Source: Oscillospiraceae bacterium
GTDB taxonomy: Bacteria; Bacillota; Clostridia; Oscillospirales; Oscillospiraceae
Assembly (NCBI GenBank): GCA_015068225.1
Contig: SVKX01000005.1
Coordinates: 1-64,000 of the forward strand
DNA length: 64,000 nucleotides
Direction: 5' to 3'
The notes under the pieces were generated by a model. It did not search any database. It saw only the letters and a program-made list of their open reading frames with translations, and had not been told where the DNA came from. This document shows, piece after piece, positions 23,982 through 34,014 of the stretch (positions are counted from its first letter, which is position 1; each line of letters starts with the position of its first letter). Both the position numbers and the translations under genes were made by a program.

Positions 23982-25463
23982 ATGCGTGAAAGCGGCATCC
24001 TGATGCATATAACATCCCTTCCCGGACCTTATGGAGTCGGAACGATGGGAAAGCAGGCCTTTGCCTTTGTGGACTTTCTGGAGGAAGCGGGGCAGCGCTA
24101 CTGGCAGATCCTTCCGCTGACTCCCACAGGCTACGGGGATTCTCCCTATCAGTCCTGCTCTACCTATGCGGGAAATTATTACCTGATCGATCTGGATACG
24201 CTGATCGGCGAGGGACTTCTGGAAAAAGAGGAGGTTTCCTCCATAGATTGGGCGGAGCAGCCGGATCGGGTGGACTATGGCAGGCTTTACAATAACCGGT
24301 TGAATATTTTGCGGCTTGCCTGCAGTCGCTTTAAAGGCGGCGCAGATTTTGAGGAGTTTTGCAGGGCCAACAGCAATTGGCTGCCGGATTTTGCTCTGTT
24401 CATGGCATTGAAGGAGAAATTCGACGGTGCTGCGTGGTATACCTGGGAGGATGGGCTGAAATACCGTTATCCGGGTGCGGTCTGGAAGGCTCGCCAGGAG
24501 CTGAAAGAATCGGTGCGGTTTTACAGCTTTGTGCAGTATCAGTTCTACAAGCAGTGGACCGCGCTGCGCAGATATGCCCATGATAAAAATATTCGTATTA
24601 TCGGCGATGTTCCGATTTATGTGCCGTATGATTCTGCAGATGTCTGGAGTGATCCGGAATTTTTCCAGCTGGATGAGCGGATGGACCCTGTTTGCGTGGC
24701 AGGCTGTCCGCCGGACGCCTTTACCGAGGATGGTCAGCTTTGGGGAAACCCCCTCTACCGCTGGGATGTGTTGGCGCGGGATGAATACAACTGGTGGATC
24801 CGCCGGCTGGAGGCTGCAGGAAAGCTGTATGATGTGATCCGCATGGATCATTTCCGGGGCTTTGAGGCCTACTGGTCTGTCCCCTATGGTGACAGTACCG
24901 CAAAGAATGGCCGCTGGGTCAAGGGACCGGCGATGGATTTTATCAACACAGTCAAACGCCGCCTGCCGGACCTGAAGCTGATCGCGGAGGATCTGGGATT
25001 TCTGACTCAGCAAGTTCTGGATATGCGGGATGAAAGCGGTTTTCCAGGCATGAAGGTTCTGGGGTTTGCTTTTGATTCCAGAGAGCCGTCGGACTATCTG
25101 CCCCATACATACACCCCTAATTCTGTCTGCTATACCGGCACCCATGATAATATGACCACGCGGCAGTGGTTTGAAACCGCAAGCCCGGATGCAGTGGCCT
25201 ATGCCACAGAATACATGAACCTTTCTGAAACCGAAGGGCTGGTTTGGGGTGTGATCCGCACAGCCTGCGCCAGTGTATCGGATCTGTGCGTGATCCAGAT
25301 GCAGGACTACCTGAATCTGGGCGGCGAAGGCAGGATGAATTCTCCCGGCACCATGACCAGTGCCAACTGGACATGGCGGGCAAGGGATGGTTTTACCAAC
25401 GGCGGTTTGGCTGGCAAAATCCGTGCAATGACAGCCCTTTACGGTCGGTTGGCAGACCGTTGA
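23982..25463 (+). CDS. malQ: 4-alpha-glucanotransferase (amylomaltase)
   Basis: GH77 enzyme that transfers maltosyl units between alpha-1,4-glucans, making substrates for the phosphorylase encoded next. 493 residues from the ATG at 23982 (AAGGAG). The nucleophile is D289 in VIRMDHFRGFEAYW and the acid/base is E336 in LIAEDLGFL; the N-terminus (GILMHITSLPGPYGVGTMG) and TGTHDNMTTRQWF are typical. Only 43 bp separate it from glgP, with no terminator, so malQ-glgP is an operon for maltodextrin/glycogen breakdown. Confidence 0.97.
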   Translation: MRESGILMHITSLPGPYGVGTMGKQAFAFVDFLEEAGQRYWQILPLTPTGYGDSPYQSCSTYAGNYYLIDLDTLIGEGLLEKEEVSSIDWAEQPDRVDYGRLYNNRLNILRLACSRFKGGADFEEFCRANSNWLPDFALFMALKEKFDGAAWYTWEDGLKYRYPGAVWKARQELKESVRFYSFVQYQFYKQWTALRRYAHDKNIRIIGDVPIYVPYDSADVWSDPEFFQLDERMDPVCVAGCPPDAFTEDGQLWGNPLYRWDVLARDEYNWWIRRLEAAGKLYDVIRMDHFRGFEAYWSVPYGDSTAKNGRWVKGPAMDFINTVKRRLPDLKLIAEDLGFLTQQVLDMRDESGFPGMKVLGFAFDSREPSDYLPHTYTPNSVCYTGTHDNMTTRQWFETASPDAVAYATEYMNLSETEGLVWGVIRTACASVSDLCVIQMQDYLNLGGEGRMNSPGTMTSANWTWRARDGFTNGGLAGKIRAMTALYGRLADR

Positions 25464-25506
25464 TGAAGAAATATTTCCCCCATATGGAAGATTGGAGAAT
25501 TTTGAT

Positions 25507-27840
25507 ATGAACTACAATTGCTTGAACATTCTGCAGTGGACACAGGCACAGCTGAAGTATACCTATGATGTGTCCTTGAAGGAGGCAACTCCTCAGGAAC
25601 TTCATGAGGCGCTGGGTCAGGCGGTTATGATGGCTATTTCCGAAAACTGGAGCAATTCCAAGCGGACCCGTATGCATCAGCGGAAGGCTTATTACTTCTC
25701 TGCCGAGTATCTGATCGGCCGTCTGGTATACAGCAATCTGTATAATCTGGGAATCTTAGATGAGATGAAGCAGCTGTTCGCGGAGCAGGGTGTGGATCTG
25801 GCCATTCTGGAGGATGTGGAGGATGCTGCGCTGGGTAACGGCGGTCTTGGCCGTCTGGCGGCTTGCTTCCTGGACAGTGCTGCCAGCACCAATATCCCCC
25901 TGTCCGGCTACGGCCTGCGCTACAAGTTCGGTCTGTTTAAGCAAAGCTTTGATGAGCATGGCAGCCAGAAGGAGAATGCGGACGATTGGTCCAAGTATGG
26001 CGATCCTTGGTCTTACCGCCGGTATAACCATACAGTGAAGGTGAAGTTCCCGGATCATACGGTTCTGGCCGTTCCTTATGATGTGCCGGTTATCGGCTAT
26101 GGTACAGATAATGTGGGCACCCTGCGCCTGTGGCAGTGCGAGGCGGAGGAAGAACTGGATTTCAACGCCTTTAACGACCAGGACTACCTGCGTGCCCTGA
26201 CCCAGAAGAACAAGGCTGAGGATATCACCCGTGTTCTGTACCCCAACGATTCCACATGGGAAGGCAAGCGCCTGCGTATCAAGCAGCAGTATGTGCTGTC
26301 CTCTGCATCCTTGCAGGATATGCTCCGGTCTTATAAGAACGCCCACGGTACGGATCTGTCCCATTTTGCGGATTTCTATGCTGTACAGCTCAATGACACC
26401 CATCCGGCCATGTCCATTCCCGAGCTGATCCGTCTGCTGATGGCAGAGGGCATGGATTTTGAGCAGAGCTTCCAGGTGGCCCAGAAGACCTTCTCTTACA
26501 CCAACCACACGGTTATGGGCGAGGCACTGGAAAAGTGGAATCTGGATCTGCTGCGCAGTGTTGTGCCGGAGATTGTGGATATTATCCTGCGGATCGATGA
26601 GAAGCTGCGCTATGAGCATCCCAACCTGTTTATCGTCCGGGACAATACCGCCCATATGGCAAACCTCAGCGTGTATGTAGGTACCTATGTTAACGGCGTT
26701 GCCGAGATTCACAGCCAGATTCTGAAGGATGACTGCTTTAAAGATTGGTATGCCGCGTTCCCCAACCGGTTCCAGAATAAGACCAATGGTGTGACACCCC
26801 GCCGCTGGATGGGTCTGTGCAATCCCGAGCTGAGCCAGATGATCAAGTACCGGGTTGGCGGCGACTTCCTGAAGGATCTGGACCGGCTGGCAAAGCTGAA
26901 GCCCATGATCGACGATGATATGGTTCGTCAGTTCAACGCTGTCAAGCGCCAGAAAAAAGAACAGCTGTGCAAGATCATTGCCCAGAAAGAGGGCGTGCAG
27001 CTGAATCCTGACTTCATTTTCGATGTGCAGGTCAAGCGCCTGCATGAGTATAAGCGCCAGTTGATGAATGCTTTGTCCATTGTGGATATCTACTTCCGGC
27101 TGAAAAACGGCGAGTTGCCTGACTTCCAGCCCACTGCGTTCATCTTCGGTGCCAAGTCCGCTCCCGGCTATGCCCGGGCCAAGGCGATCATTCGCTACAT
27201 CAACCGGATTGCCAAGATGATCAACAACGACCCGGCCGTGGCAGATAAGCTGAAGGTGGTCTTTGTTCAGAACTATAACTGCTCCTATGCCGAGCATATC
27301 ATTCCTGCTGCCGATATTTCCGAGCAGATCTCTCCTGCCGGCACAGAAGCCTCCGGCACCGGCAACATGAAGCTGATGCTTAATGGCGCGGTGACTCTGG
27401 GTACTCTGGACGGTGCCAATGTGGAAATCGCCAAGGAAGCGGGCGTGGAAAACGAGTATATCTTCGGCCACACTGTGGATCAGATCAACGCCTGTAAGGA
27501 CAGCTACTATGCCCGGGGTATTTATGACACCAATGCCCACCTGCGTCGGGCAATCGATACTCTGGTGGACGGCACAGTGCCCACCGATGATGATCAGAGA
27601 GAGCTGTACCACGCCCTGCTGGACGGCACCCACTGGCATAAGGCCGACCATTACTTTGTACTGCTGGACTACGCTTCCTATATGGATGCCAAGCTGCAGG
27701 CAAACCGGGATTATGCCGACCGGATGAGTTTTGGCCGCAAGTGTCTGCTCAATATTGCCTCCGGCGCCAAGTTCTCCTCTGACCGCACCATTCGCCAGTA
27801 TGCCGAGGAGATCTGGCATGTAAAACCCACCCAGTTCTAA
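25507..27840 (+). CDS. glgP: glycogen/maltodextrin phosphorylase
   Basis: GT35 PLP enzyme releasing glucose-1-phosphate from alpha-1,4-glucans. 777 residues from the ATG at 25507, with GGAG at 25494-25497. The PLP lysine is K622 in EASGTGNMKLMLNGA; ALGNGGLGRLAACFLDS and QVKRLHEYKRQLMN are also conserved. The short N-terminus lacks the phosphorylation and AMP-site extensions of animal enzymes. Second gene of the malQ-glgP operon. GlgP and MalP types cannot be separated confidently from sequence alone; the malQ linkage favours a maltodextrin role. Confidence 0.96.
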   Translation: MNYNCLNILQWTQAQLKYTYDVSLKEATPQELHEALGQAVMMAISENWSNSKRTRMHQRKAYYFSAEYLIGRLVYSNLYNLGILDEMKQLFAEQGVDLAILEDVEDAALGNGGLGRLAACFLDSAASTNIPLSGYGLRYKFGLFKQSFDEHGSQKENADDWSKYGDPWSYRRYNHTVKVKFPDHTVLAVPYDVPVIGYGTDNVGTLRLWQCEAEEELDFNAFNDQDYLRALTQKNKAEDITRVLYPNDSTWEGKRLRIKQQYVLSSASLQDMLRSYKNAHGTDLSHFADFYAVQLNDTHPAMSIPELIRLLMAEGMDFEQSFQVAQKTFSYTNHTVMGEALEKWNLDLLRSVVPEIVDIILRIDEKLRYEHPNLFIVRDNTAHMANLSVYVGTYVNGVAEIHSQILKDDCFKDWYAAFPNRFQNKTNGVTPRRWMGLCNPELSQMIKYRVGGDFLKDLDRLAKLKPMIDDDMVRQFNAVKRQKKEQLCKIIAQKEGVQLNPDFIFDVQVKRLHEYKRQLMNALSIVDIYFRLKNGELPDFQPTAFIFGAKSAPGYARAKAIIRYINRIAKMINNDPAVADKLKVVFVQNYNCSYAEHIIPAADISEQISPAGTEASGTGNMKLMLNGAVTLGTLDGANVEIAKEAGVENEYIFGHTVDQINACKDSYYARGIYDTNAHLRRAIDTLVDGTVPTDDDQRELYHALLDGTHWHKADHYFVLLDYASYMDAKLQANRDYADRMSFGRKCLLNIASGAKFSSDRTIRQYAEEIWHVKPTQF

Positions 27841-27848
27841 ACAATGCT

Positions 27849-27880
27849 TCCCCCACCCGTATCAGGGTGGGGGAGTCCTT
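27849..27880 (+). terminator. terminator of malQ-glgP
   Basis: 10-bp perfect GC-rich stem 27849-27858/27865-27874; the T-run is short (GTCCTTTG). Confidence 0.6.
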
Positions 27881-27927
27881 TGTGCCCTGCTTTTTTAGAC
27901 AAAACAGCATGATTTGTGTATTAGGTC

Positions 27928-27956
27928 TTGTAAATTGCGGGAAAATGTGGTAAACT
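27928..27956 (+). promoter_or_regulatory. promoter of prfC
   Basis: TTGTAA (27928-27933), 17-bp spacer, TAAACT (27951-27956). Confidence 0.6.
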
Positions 27957-27997
27957 GTATTAGTTTGTGGACGAATTCCCTTAACAGGAGCGATATT

Positions 27998-29590
27998 ATG
28001 TCAACCTTAGAGCAAGAAATCAGCCGCCGTCGGACATTTGCCATCATTTCCCACCCCGACGCCGGTAAAACTACTTTAACAGAAAAATTCCTGCTTTATG
28101 GCGGCGCCATTGCTCAAGCTGGCGTAGTCAAGGGAAAGAAGAATTCCCGGGCGGCCACCTCCGACTGGATGGAGATCGAAAAGCAGCGCGGTATTTCTGT
28201 TACCTCTTCTGTCATGCAGTTTCAGTATGGCGGCTTCTGCATCAATATTCTGGATACTCCGGGCCATCAGGACTTTTCTGAGGATACTTACCGCACTTTG
28301 ATGGCTGCGGATTCTGCTGTCATGGTCATTGACGGCGCCAAGGGCGTGGAGCCCCAGACAAGAAAGCTCTTCAAGGTCTGTGCTATGCGCCATATTCCCA
28401 TCTTTACCTTTGTCAACAAAATGGACCGGGAGACAAAGGATCCCTTTGATCTTCTGGATGAGGTAGAGCGGGAGCTGGGCATTGAGACCTATGCTATGAA
28501 CTGGCCCATTGGCTCCGGCAAGGATTTTCAGGGCGTGTATGATCGGGAAAACAGCCAGCTGCTGTTCTTTTCCGGCATCAACGGCAAGGCGAAGGCGGAT
28601 AAACTGGCTGTGGATCTGTACGATCCTCAGGTCGCCCAGCTTCTGGACAGCGAGCAGAAGGCACAGCAGCTGATCGATGATGTGGAGCTGCTTTCCGCCG
28701 GCCGTGAAATGGATCTGGAAGCGGTACGCAGCGGCCAGCTCAGCCCGGTGTTCTTTGGCTCTGCTTTGACCAATTTTGGTATCGAGCCCTTTCTGGAGGC
28801 GTTTTTGAAGCTGACACCGCCCCCCATGTCCAGAGTTGCCGACTGCGGCACTGTGGATGCCTTCTCTTCGGACTTCTCCGCCTTCGTATTCAAGATTCAG
28901 GCAAACATGAACAAGGCTCACAGAGACCGTCTGGCGTTTATGCGTATCTGTTCCGGAAAATTCCAGCGGGATACGGAATACTACCATGTTCAGGGCAAAA
29001 AGAAAATGCGCCTTTCCCAGCCCCAGCAGCTGATGGCTGCAGAGCGGGAGATCGTGGAGGAGGCCTATGCCGGCGACGTGATCGGTGTGTTTGACCCCGG
29101 CATTTTCGCCATTGGTGATACCATTACCGTCCCCGGAAAGAAATTCTGCTATGCAGATATTCCCACCTTTGCGCCGGAGCATTTCTGCCGGGTATCTGCC
29201 AGAGACTCCATGAAGCGCAAGCAGTTCGTCAAGGGCACGGAGCAGATCGCTCAGGAGGGTGCCATCCAGATCTTCAAGGTTCCCAATTCCGGTATGGAAG
29301 AGGTCATCGTTGGTGTTGTGGGTACGCTGCAGTTTGATGTGTTCCAGTACCGGATGAAGAGTGAGTACGGTGTGGATCTGCGGATGGATAATCTGCCTTA
29401 CGAGGAGATCCGTCTGATCGAGAGCTATCCCGGCGATCTGTCTGATCTGGATCTGGGCAGCGATGCGGAGCTTCTGGAGGATTATCGCGGCCGCAGCCTT
29501 CTGGTCTTTTCCAGCTACTGGGCCATTGATTTCACCTGCCGCCGGAATCCCGGACTTGAGCTCAGGGAGATCGTTGTGTCAGAAGGATGA
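27998..29590 (+). CDS. prfC: peptide chain release factor 3
   Basis: Translational GTPase that recycles RF1/RF2 from the ribosome after termination. 530 residues from the ATG at 27998 (CAGGAG). Motifs: P-loop SHPDAGKTT, G2 RGISVTSS, G3 DTPGHQDFSEDT (catalytic His present, unlike the EF-G2-type protein at 7521), G4 NKMDRET. The RF3-specific C-terminal domain is complete. Monocistronic by its own promoter; no clear terminator is seen after it. Confidence 0.95.
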   Translation: MSTLEQEISRRRTFAIISHPDAGKTTLTEKFLLYGGAIAQAGVVKGKKNSRAATSDWMEIEKQRGISVTSSVMQFQYGGFCINILDTPGHQDFSEDTYRTLMAADSAVMVIDGAKGVEPQTRKLFKVCAMRHIPIFTFVNKMDRETKDPFDLLDEVERELGIETYAMNWPIGSGKDFQGVYDRENSQLLFFSGINGKAKADKLAVDLYDPQVAQLLDSEQKAQQLIDDVELLSAGREMDLEAVRSGQLSPVFFGSALTNFGIEPFLEAFLKLTPPPMSRVADCGTVDAFSSDFSAFVFKIQANMNKAHRDRLAFMRICSGKFQRDTEYYHVQGKKKMRLSQPQQLMAAEREIVEEAYAGDVIGVFDPGIFAIGDTITVPGKKFCYADIPTFAPEHFCRVSARDSMKRKQFVKGTEQIAQEGAIQIFKVPNSGMEEVIVGVVGTLQFDVFQYRMKSEYGVDLRMDNLPYEEIRLIESYPGDLSDLDLGSDAELLEDYRGRSLLVFSSYWAIDFTCRRNPGLELREIVVSEG

Positions 29591-29662
29591 CCGATTTTGC
29601 TGTCTTGGTGCTGTCAAAAGTGATCTTTAAGGAAATTTAAGGACATTGGCAGTATTTTTATC

Positions 29663-29691
29663 TGGACGAAACGTGTATTTTGGTGTACAAT
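29663..29691 (+). promoter_or_regulatory. promoter of the glycosyltransferase gene
   Basis: TGGACG (29663-29668), 17-bp spacer, TACAAT (29686-29691). Confidence 0.55.
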
Positions 29692-29723
29692 GATAGGGAA
29701 GCAAACAGAAAGGAGTCACAGTC

Positions 29724-30980
29724 GTGACTGAATTGACGAAAGTTTTGCAGGTTCTCAGCCTGATTCTAATGGCGTTGACGACCTTGTGCTATTGCTATCA
29801 GTTTTTTTACCTTTTTATTCCGCTATTTAGAAAAAAGACAGCGGTCGAGTCTGAAAAGACCCGCCGCTACGCAGTTCTGATTGCCGCCCGCAATGAGGAG
29901 GCGGTGCTGCCGCACCTGCTGGACAGTATCCGTATGCAGGATTATCCGTCGGAGCTGGTCACCGTTTTTGTAGTGGCGGACAACTGTACCGACCGCACAG
30001 CGGAAGTTGCCCGTGCCCGTGGTGCCGTGGTTTACGAAAGATTCAACGATGCCCAGATCGGCAAGGGTTATGCCATGAACTATCTGCTGGAGCAGATTCG
30101 GGAAAATGGCGGCCTTGACCGGTTCGATGTATTTCTGGTCTTTGACGCAGATAATCTGCTGACTGCTGATTACATCAGCAATATCAATGTGATGCCCTCT
30201 ATGGGATACAATGTGTTCTGCGGCTATCGAAACACCAAAAATTTTGGAACGAATTGGCTGACTTCCGGCTATGGTCTGTGGTATCTTCATGAGTCTTGCC
30301 ATATGAACGCCTCTCGCCAGATCACACGGGGCTGCTGCGCAGTCAATGGCACCGGCTTTGGCTTTACCAGACAGATTCTGGAGCGTCTGGGCGGCTGGAA
30401 ATTCTTCACGCTGACGGAGGATATCGAGTTTACGAACTGGTGTGCCACCAATGGTGTGAAGATCGGATATTGCCATGAGGCTATCGTGTATGATGAGCAA
30501 CCTGTGTCTTTCCGCCAGTCTTGGAGACAGCGTACCCGCTGGGTACAGGGCGGTCTGCAGGTGTCCTTCCGCTATGCAGTCGCACTGCTCAAGGGAATCT
30601 TCAGAGGCGGCCGGATGGGCCTGTCCTGTCTGGAATTTATGACCTTGACCCTGTGGGGCTATGGCCTGTCGATCCTTGCAGGTATCTGCTCCATTGTACT
30701 GGCATTGCTGATGACTGGTTTGGTTGGAACTTTGATCACGCTGGCTCTGGCAGTTTGCGGTGCGTATGCCGGTATGCTGTTTATTGGCGGCTGGACCATG
30801 ATCATGGAGCGCAAGCGCATCTATGCCACCACCGGACAGAAGATTTTGTCTGTGATCACATTTCCGATATTTATGCTTACATTCCTGCCCATCGCTGTAA
30901 CGGCGATCTTCCGGAAATTCCACTGGGCACCCATTGAACATACGGTGGCCATCTCCACCGACGATCTGTGCAAAAAATAA
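29724..30980 (+). CDS. membrane glycosyltransferase family 2
   Basis: Processive-type GT2 enzyme of 418 residues, GTG start with AAAGGAG upstream. One N-terminal transmembrane helix (about 8-35) precedes the GT-A domain: IAARNEEAVLPHLL, VADNCTD, the DxD-like VFDADN, the acceptor-site TEDIEF and the QRTRW motif that marks chitin/hyaluronan/cellulose-synthase-like enzymes. Three or four C-terminal helices follow. It should sit in the membrane and make or extend a surface glycan from a UDP-sugar. The product cannot be named; no polysaccharide cluster is adjacent. Confidence 0.85.
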   Translation: MTELTKVLQVLSLILMALTTLCYCYQFFYLFIPLFRKKTAVESEKTRRYAVLIAARNEEAVLPHLLDSIRMQDYPSELVTVFVVADNCTDRTAEVARARGAVVYERFNDAQIGKGYAMNYLLEQIRENGGLDRFDVFLVFDADNLLTADYISNINVMPSMGYNVFCGYRNTKNFGTNWLTSGYGLWYLHESCHMNASRQITRGCCAVNGTGFGFTRQILERLGGWKFFTLTEDIEFTNWCATNGVKIGYCHEAIVYDEQPVSFRQSWRQRTRWVQGGLQVSFRYAVALLKGIFRGGRMGLSCLEFMTLTLWGYGLSILAGICSIVLALLMTGLVGTLITLALAVCGAYAGMLFIGGWTMIMERKRIYATTGQKILSVITFPIFMLTFLPIAVTAIFRKFHWAPIEHTVAISTDDLCKK

Positions 30981-30991
30981 TACCACTTATT

Positions 30992-31022
30992 ACCACCGGC
31001 TGGCTGCAGCCGGTGGTTTTTT
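30992..31022 (+). terminator. terminator of the glycosyltransferase gene
   Basis: 10-bp stem 30992-31001/31008-31017 followed by TTTTTT. Confidence 0.85.
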
Positions 31023-31026
31023 ACAG

Positions 31027-31055
31027 AAAAAAGCCTCCCGCTTTTGCGGGAGGCT
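31027..31055 (-). terminator. terminator of fba
   Basis: 10-bp perfect stem 31032-31041/31046-31055; on the minus strand followed by TTTTTTCTG. Confidence 0.85.
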
Positions 31056-31077
31056 GAAATGCTTACAGGATGCGGAA

Positions 31078-32016
31078 TCAGGCCTTGCCGGCGCAGCCCA
31101 GAACGTTGACCAGCTTGTGGCGGACCAGCTCCTTGATGTTGGCGCGGGCGGGCTTCAGATACTCACGGGGGTCGAACTTGTCAGGATGCTCGGCGTAGAA
31201 CTTGCGGATGGTGCCGGTCATGGCAAGACGCAGGTCGGAGTCGATGTTGATCTTGCAGACGGCCAGCTGAGCGGCGCGGCGCAGCTGCTCCTCGGGAACG
31301 CCGATGGCACCGGGCATGGCACCGCCGTAGGTGTTGACCATTTCCACATATTCCTGAGGAACGGAAGAAGAACCGTGGAGCACGATGGGGAAGCCAGGCA
31401 GCTTCTTGATAATCTCCTCCAGAATGTCAAAGCGCAGCTGGGGGTTGGTGCCGGGCTTGAATTTGTAAGCGCCGTGGGAGGTGCCGATGGCGATAGCCAG
31501 AGAGTCACAGCCGGTCTTGGCTACGAACTCTTCCACTTCCTCGGGGCGGGTGTAGTGTGCATTGTCAGAGGAAACATTGACCTCATCCTCAACGCCGGCC
31601 AGAGCGCCCAGCTCAGCCTCGACCACAACACCATGATCGTGGGCGTACTCAACCACCTTGCGGGTGATCTCGATGTTCTCAGCGAAGGGCTTGGAGGAGG
31701 CGTCGATCATGACGGAGGTGAAACCGCCGTCGATGCAGGACTTGCAGGTCTCAAAGCTGTCGCCATGGTCCAGGTGCAGAGCGATGGGAATTTCGGGGCA
31801 CTCGATGACAGCGGCCTCAACCAACTTCACCAGGTAGGTGTGGTTGGCGTAAGCACGGGCACCCTTGGAGACCTGCAGAATAACGGGGGACTTTTCTTCC
31901 TTACAGGCCTCGGTGATCGCCTGAACGATCTCCATGTTGTTGACATTGAAAGCACCGATGGCATAACCGCCGTCGTAGGCTTTCTTGAACATTTCGGTTG
32001 TAGTAACAAGAGCCAT
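31078..32016 (-). CDS. fba: class II fructose-1,6-bisphosphate aldolase
   Basis: Zinc-dependent aldolase cleaving fructose-1,6-bisphosphate into the two triose phosphates. 312 residues from the ATG at 32016 with AAAGGA upstream. Metal ligand and active-site segments are LHLDHGDSFE, EAELGALAGVED, GTSHGAYKF and VLHGSSSVPQEY. It is divergent from pfp; the two products catalyse consecutive glycolytic steps, so coordinated control from the shared 245-bp region is plausible. The promoter on its side is at 32069-32096. Confidence 0.96.
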   Translation of the reverse strand: MALVTTTEMFKKAYDGGYAIGAFNVNNMEIVQAITEACKEEKSPVILQVSKGARAYANHTYLVKLVEAAVIECPEIPIALHLDHGDSFETCKSCIDGGFTSVMIDASSKPFAENIEITRKVVEYAHDHGVVVEAELGALAGVEDEVNVSSDNAHYTRPEEVEEFVAKTGCDSLAIAIGTSHGAYKFKPGTNPQLRFDILEEIIKKLPGFPIVLHGSSSVPQEYVEMVNTYGGAMPGAIGVPEEQLRRAAQLAVCKINIDSDLRLAMTGTIRKFYAEHPDKFDPREYLKPARANIKELVRHKLVNVLGCAGKA

Positions 32017-32068
32017 TTTGAAATATTCCTTTCTGTTATGTAAGTGGGTATTCTTTTTTACCGAAAAC

Positions 32069-32096
32069 ATTATACCACATTTTTTACATATTTCAA
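32069..32096 (-). promoter_or_regulatory. promoter of fba
   Basis: Minus strand TTGAAA (32096-32091), 16-bp spacer, TATAAT (32074-32069). Confidence 0.75.
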
Positions 32097-32189
32097 TACA
32101 AATTTATAATGGTGGTTAAAACAAAAAAACCAAGAAAATCTGCCCAAAACACAGCATTCCGCCGGAAAGAAAAATATAGGAAATACCTA

Positions 32190-32218
32190 TTTACCTTTGC
32201 CGGGAAATGGAGTATAAT
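32190..32218 (+). promoter_or_regulatory. promoter of pfp
   Basis: TTTACC (32190-32195), 17-bp spacer, TATAAT (32213-32218). Confidence 0.75.
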
Positions 32219-32261
32219 CTATAAAGAGACAAAAACAAACAATTGCAAGGAGTGTTTTTAA

Positions 32262-33920
32262 ATGAAACTTTCCCCTCTCCAGAAAGCAAGATACCAGTAC
32301 AATCCCAAGCTCCCCGGCATGCTCAGAAACGGCATTTCTGAGATCTGCGTCAGCTGCGGCAGTGCCACCGAAAGCGTAGCGGATCAGGAGAAGATCAAGG
32401 CCCTGTTCCCTAATACCTACGGTAAGAATGAGATCACCTTCCAGAAGGGTCAGAATACCGCTGAGGCCAAGAAGCAGGTCGTCGGCGTGATTCTTTCCGG
32501 TGGTCAGGCTCCCGGCGGCCACAACGTGGTCTGCGGCCTGTACGATGCCCTGAAGGCTACCGATCCCGAGAATGTGCTTTACGGCTTTAAGGGCGGTCCC
32601 AGCGGCCTTATCGAGGATAGCTATGTGATCTTTGATGACGAATATATTAACCAGTTCCGCAATACCGGCGGTTTCGACATCATTGGCTCCGGCAGAACCA
32701 AGCTGGAAACCGAGGAGCAGTTTGCGATTGTGGTAGAAAACTGCAAGAAGCACGGTATCAATGCGCTGGTCATCATCGGCGGCGACGATTCCAATACCAA
32801 TGCGGCTGTTCTGGCTGAGTACTGCGCCGCCCACAACACCGGCATTCAGGTTATCGGCTGCCCCAAGACCATCGACGGTGACCTGAAGAACGAGGATATC
32901 GAGTGCTCCTTCGGTTTCGATACCGCTACCAAGACTTACAGTGAGATCATCGGCAACATCCAGCGGGATGCCAACTCTGCCAAGAAGTATTGGCACTTCG
33001 TCAAGGTCATGGGCCGCAGCGCCTCTCATGTGGCGCTGGAGTGCGCACTGCAGACCCAGCCCAACATCTGCCTGGTTGGCGAAGAGGTTGCCGCCAAGAA
33101 GATGTCTCTGGCTGCCATTGCCGATTATATTGCCGATTCCGTGGCTGCCCGTGCCGCTAAGGGCTGGAACTTTGGCGTTGCCATCATTCCTGAGGGCATC
33201 GTAGAGTTCGTTCCTGAGTTCTCTGTGCTGATCGCAGAGATCAACGAGCTGCTGGCAGGCGAAAAGGCCGACGCATTCAATGCGCTGCCCGCCTGGAGCG
33301 ATAAGTATGCCTTTATCAAGAACGGTCTGACTGAGGCTTCTTTCTCCGTCTTCGACATCCTGCCTGAGAACATCCAGCAGCAGCTGTTCCTGGAGCGTGA
33401 CCCCCACGGCAATGTGCAGGTGTCCCTCATCGAGTCCGAGAAGCTGTTCTCCGCTCTTGTCAAGGACAATCTGGCTGCCCGTAAGGCTAACGGCACCTAC
33501 AAGGGCAAGTTCTCTGCTCTGCATCACTTCCTGGGCTATGAAGGCCGCTGCGCTTTCCCCAGTAACTTTGATGCGGACTACTGCTACAGCCTGGGTTACA
33601 ATGCTGCCATGCTGATCCAGTACGGCTACACCGGCTACCTTTCCAAGGTCTCCAACCTGCAGGCTCCTGCAGAGGAGTGGGTCGCCGGCGGTATGCCTAT
33701 CACCAAGATGATGAACATCGAGCGTCGTCACGGCGCTGATAAGCCTGTTATCCGCAAGGCTCTGGTGGAGCTGGATGGCGCACCCTTTAAGTACTTCACC
33801 GAGAACAGAGAGAAGTGGGCTGTAGAGACATGCTTCGTCTATCCCGGTGCGATCCAGTATTTCGGACCCAGTGAGGTCTGCGATGCCACCACCAAAACAC
33901 TGGCACTGGAAAAGGCCTGA
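32262..33920 (+). CDS. pfp: diphosphate--fructose-6-phosphate 1-phosphotransferase
   Basis: PPi-dependent phosphofructokinase making fructose-1,6-bisphosphate reversibly. 552 residues, the length of the long PPi-PFK subgroup, versus about 320 for ATP-PFK. The dinucleotide motif GGDDS (173-177) has Asp where ATP enzymes have Gly, and KTIDGDL (202-208) has the PPi-specific Lys; together they indicate PPi rather than ATP. AAGGAG precedes the ATG. Divergent to fba. PPi use saves ATP and is common in anaerobic gut Clostridia. Confidence 0.95.
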   Translation: MKLSPLQKARYQYNPKLPGMLRNGISEICVSCGSATESVADQEKIKALFPNTYGKNEITFQKGQNTAEAKKQVVGVILSGGQAPGGHNVVCGLYDALKATDPENVLYGFKGGPSGLIEDSYVIFDDEYINQFRNTGGFDIIGSGRTKLETEEQFAIVVENCKKHGINALVIIGGDDSNTNAAVLAEYCAAHNTGIQVIGCPKTIDGDLKNEDIECSFGFDTATKTYSEIIGNIQRDANSAKKYWHFVKVMGRSASHVALECALQTQPNICLVGEEVAAKKMSLAAIADYIADSVAARAAKGWNFGVAIIPEGIVEFVPEFSVLIAEINELLAGEKADAFNALPAWSDKYAFIKNGLTEASFSVFDILPENIQQQLFLERDPHGNVQVSLIESEKLFSALVKDNLAARKANGTYKGKFSALHHFLGYEGRCAFPSNFDADYCYSLGYNAAMLIQYGYTGYLSKVSNLQAPAEEWVAGGMPITKMMNIERRHGADKPVIRKALVELDGAPFKYFTENREKWAVETCFVYPGAIQYFGPSEVCDATTKTLALEKA

Positions 33921-33930
33921 TCTTAAACTT

Positions 33931-33958
33931 GAGCCTGCCCTCAGGGGCAGGCTCTTTT
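33931..33958 (+). terminator. terminator of pfp
   Basis: 10-bp perfect stem 33931-33940/33945-33954 with TTTT after it. Confidence 0.85.
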
Positions 33959-33971
33959 CCTGCTTTTTTGA

Positions 33972-34000
33972 TTGCCATCGGCAGAAGCAGCTGATATAAT
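33972..34000 (+). promoter_or_regulatory. promoter of the VanZ-family gene
   Basis: TTGCCA (33972-33977), 17-bp spacer, TATAAT (33995-34000). The transcript would begin near 34007, leaving almost no leader and cutting off GGAGG at 34001-34005. Confidence 0.65.
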
Positions 34001-34014
34001 GGAGGCAGGATGTG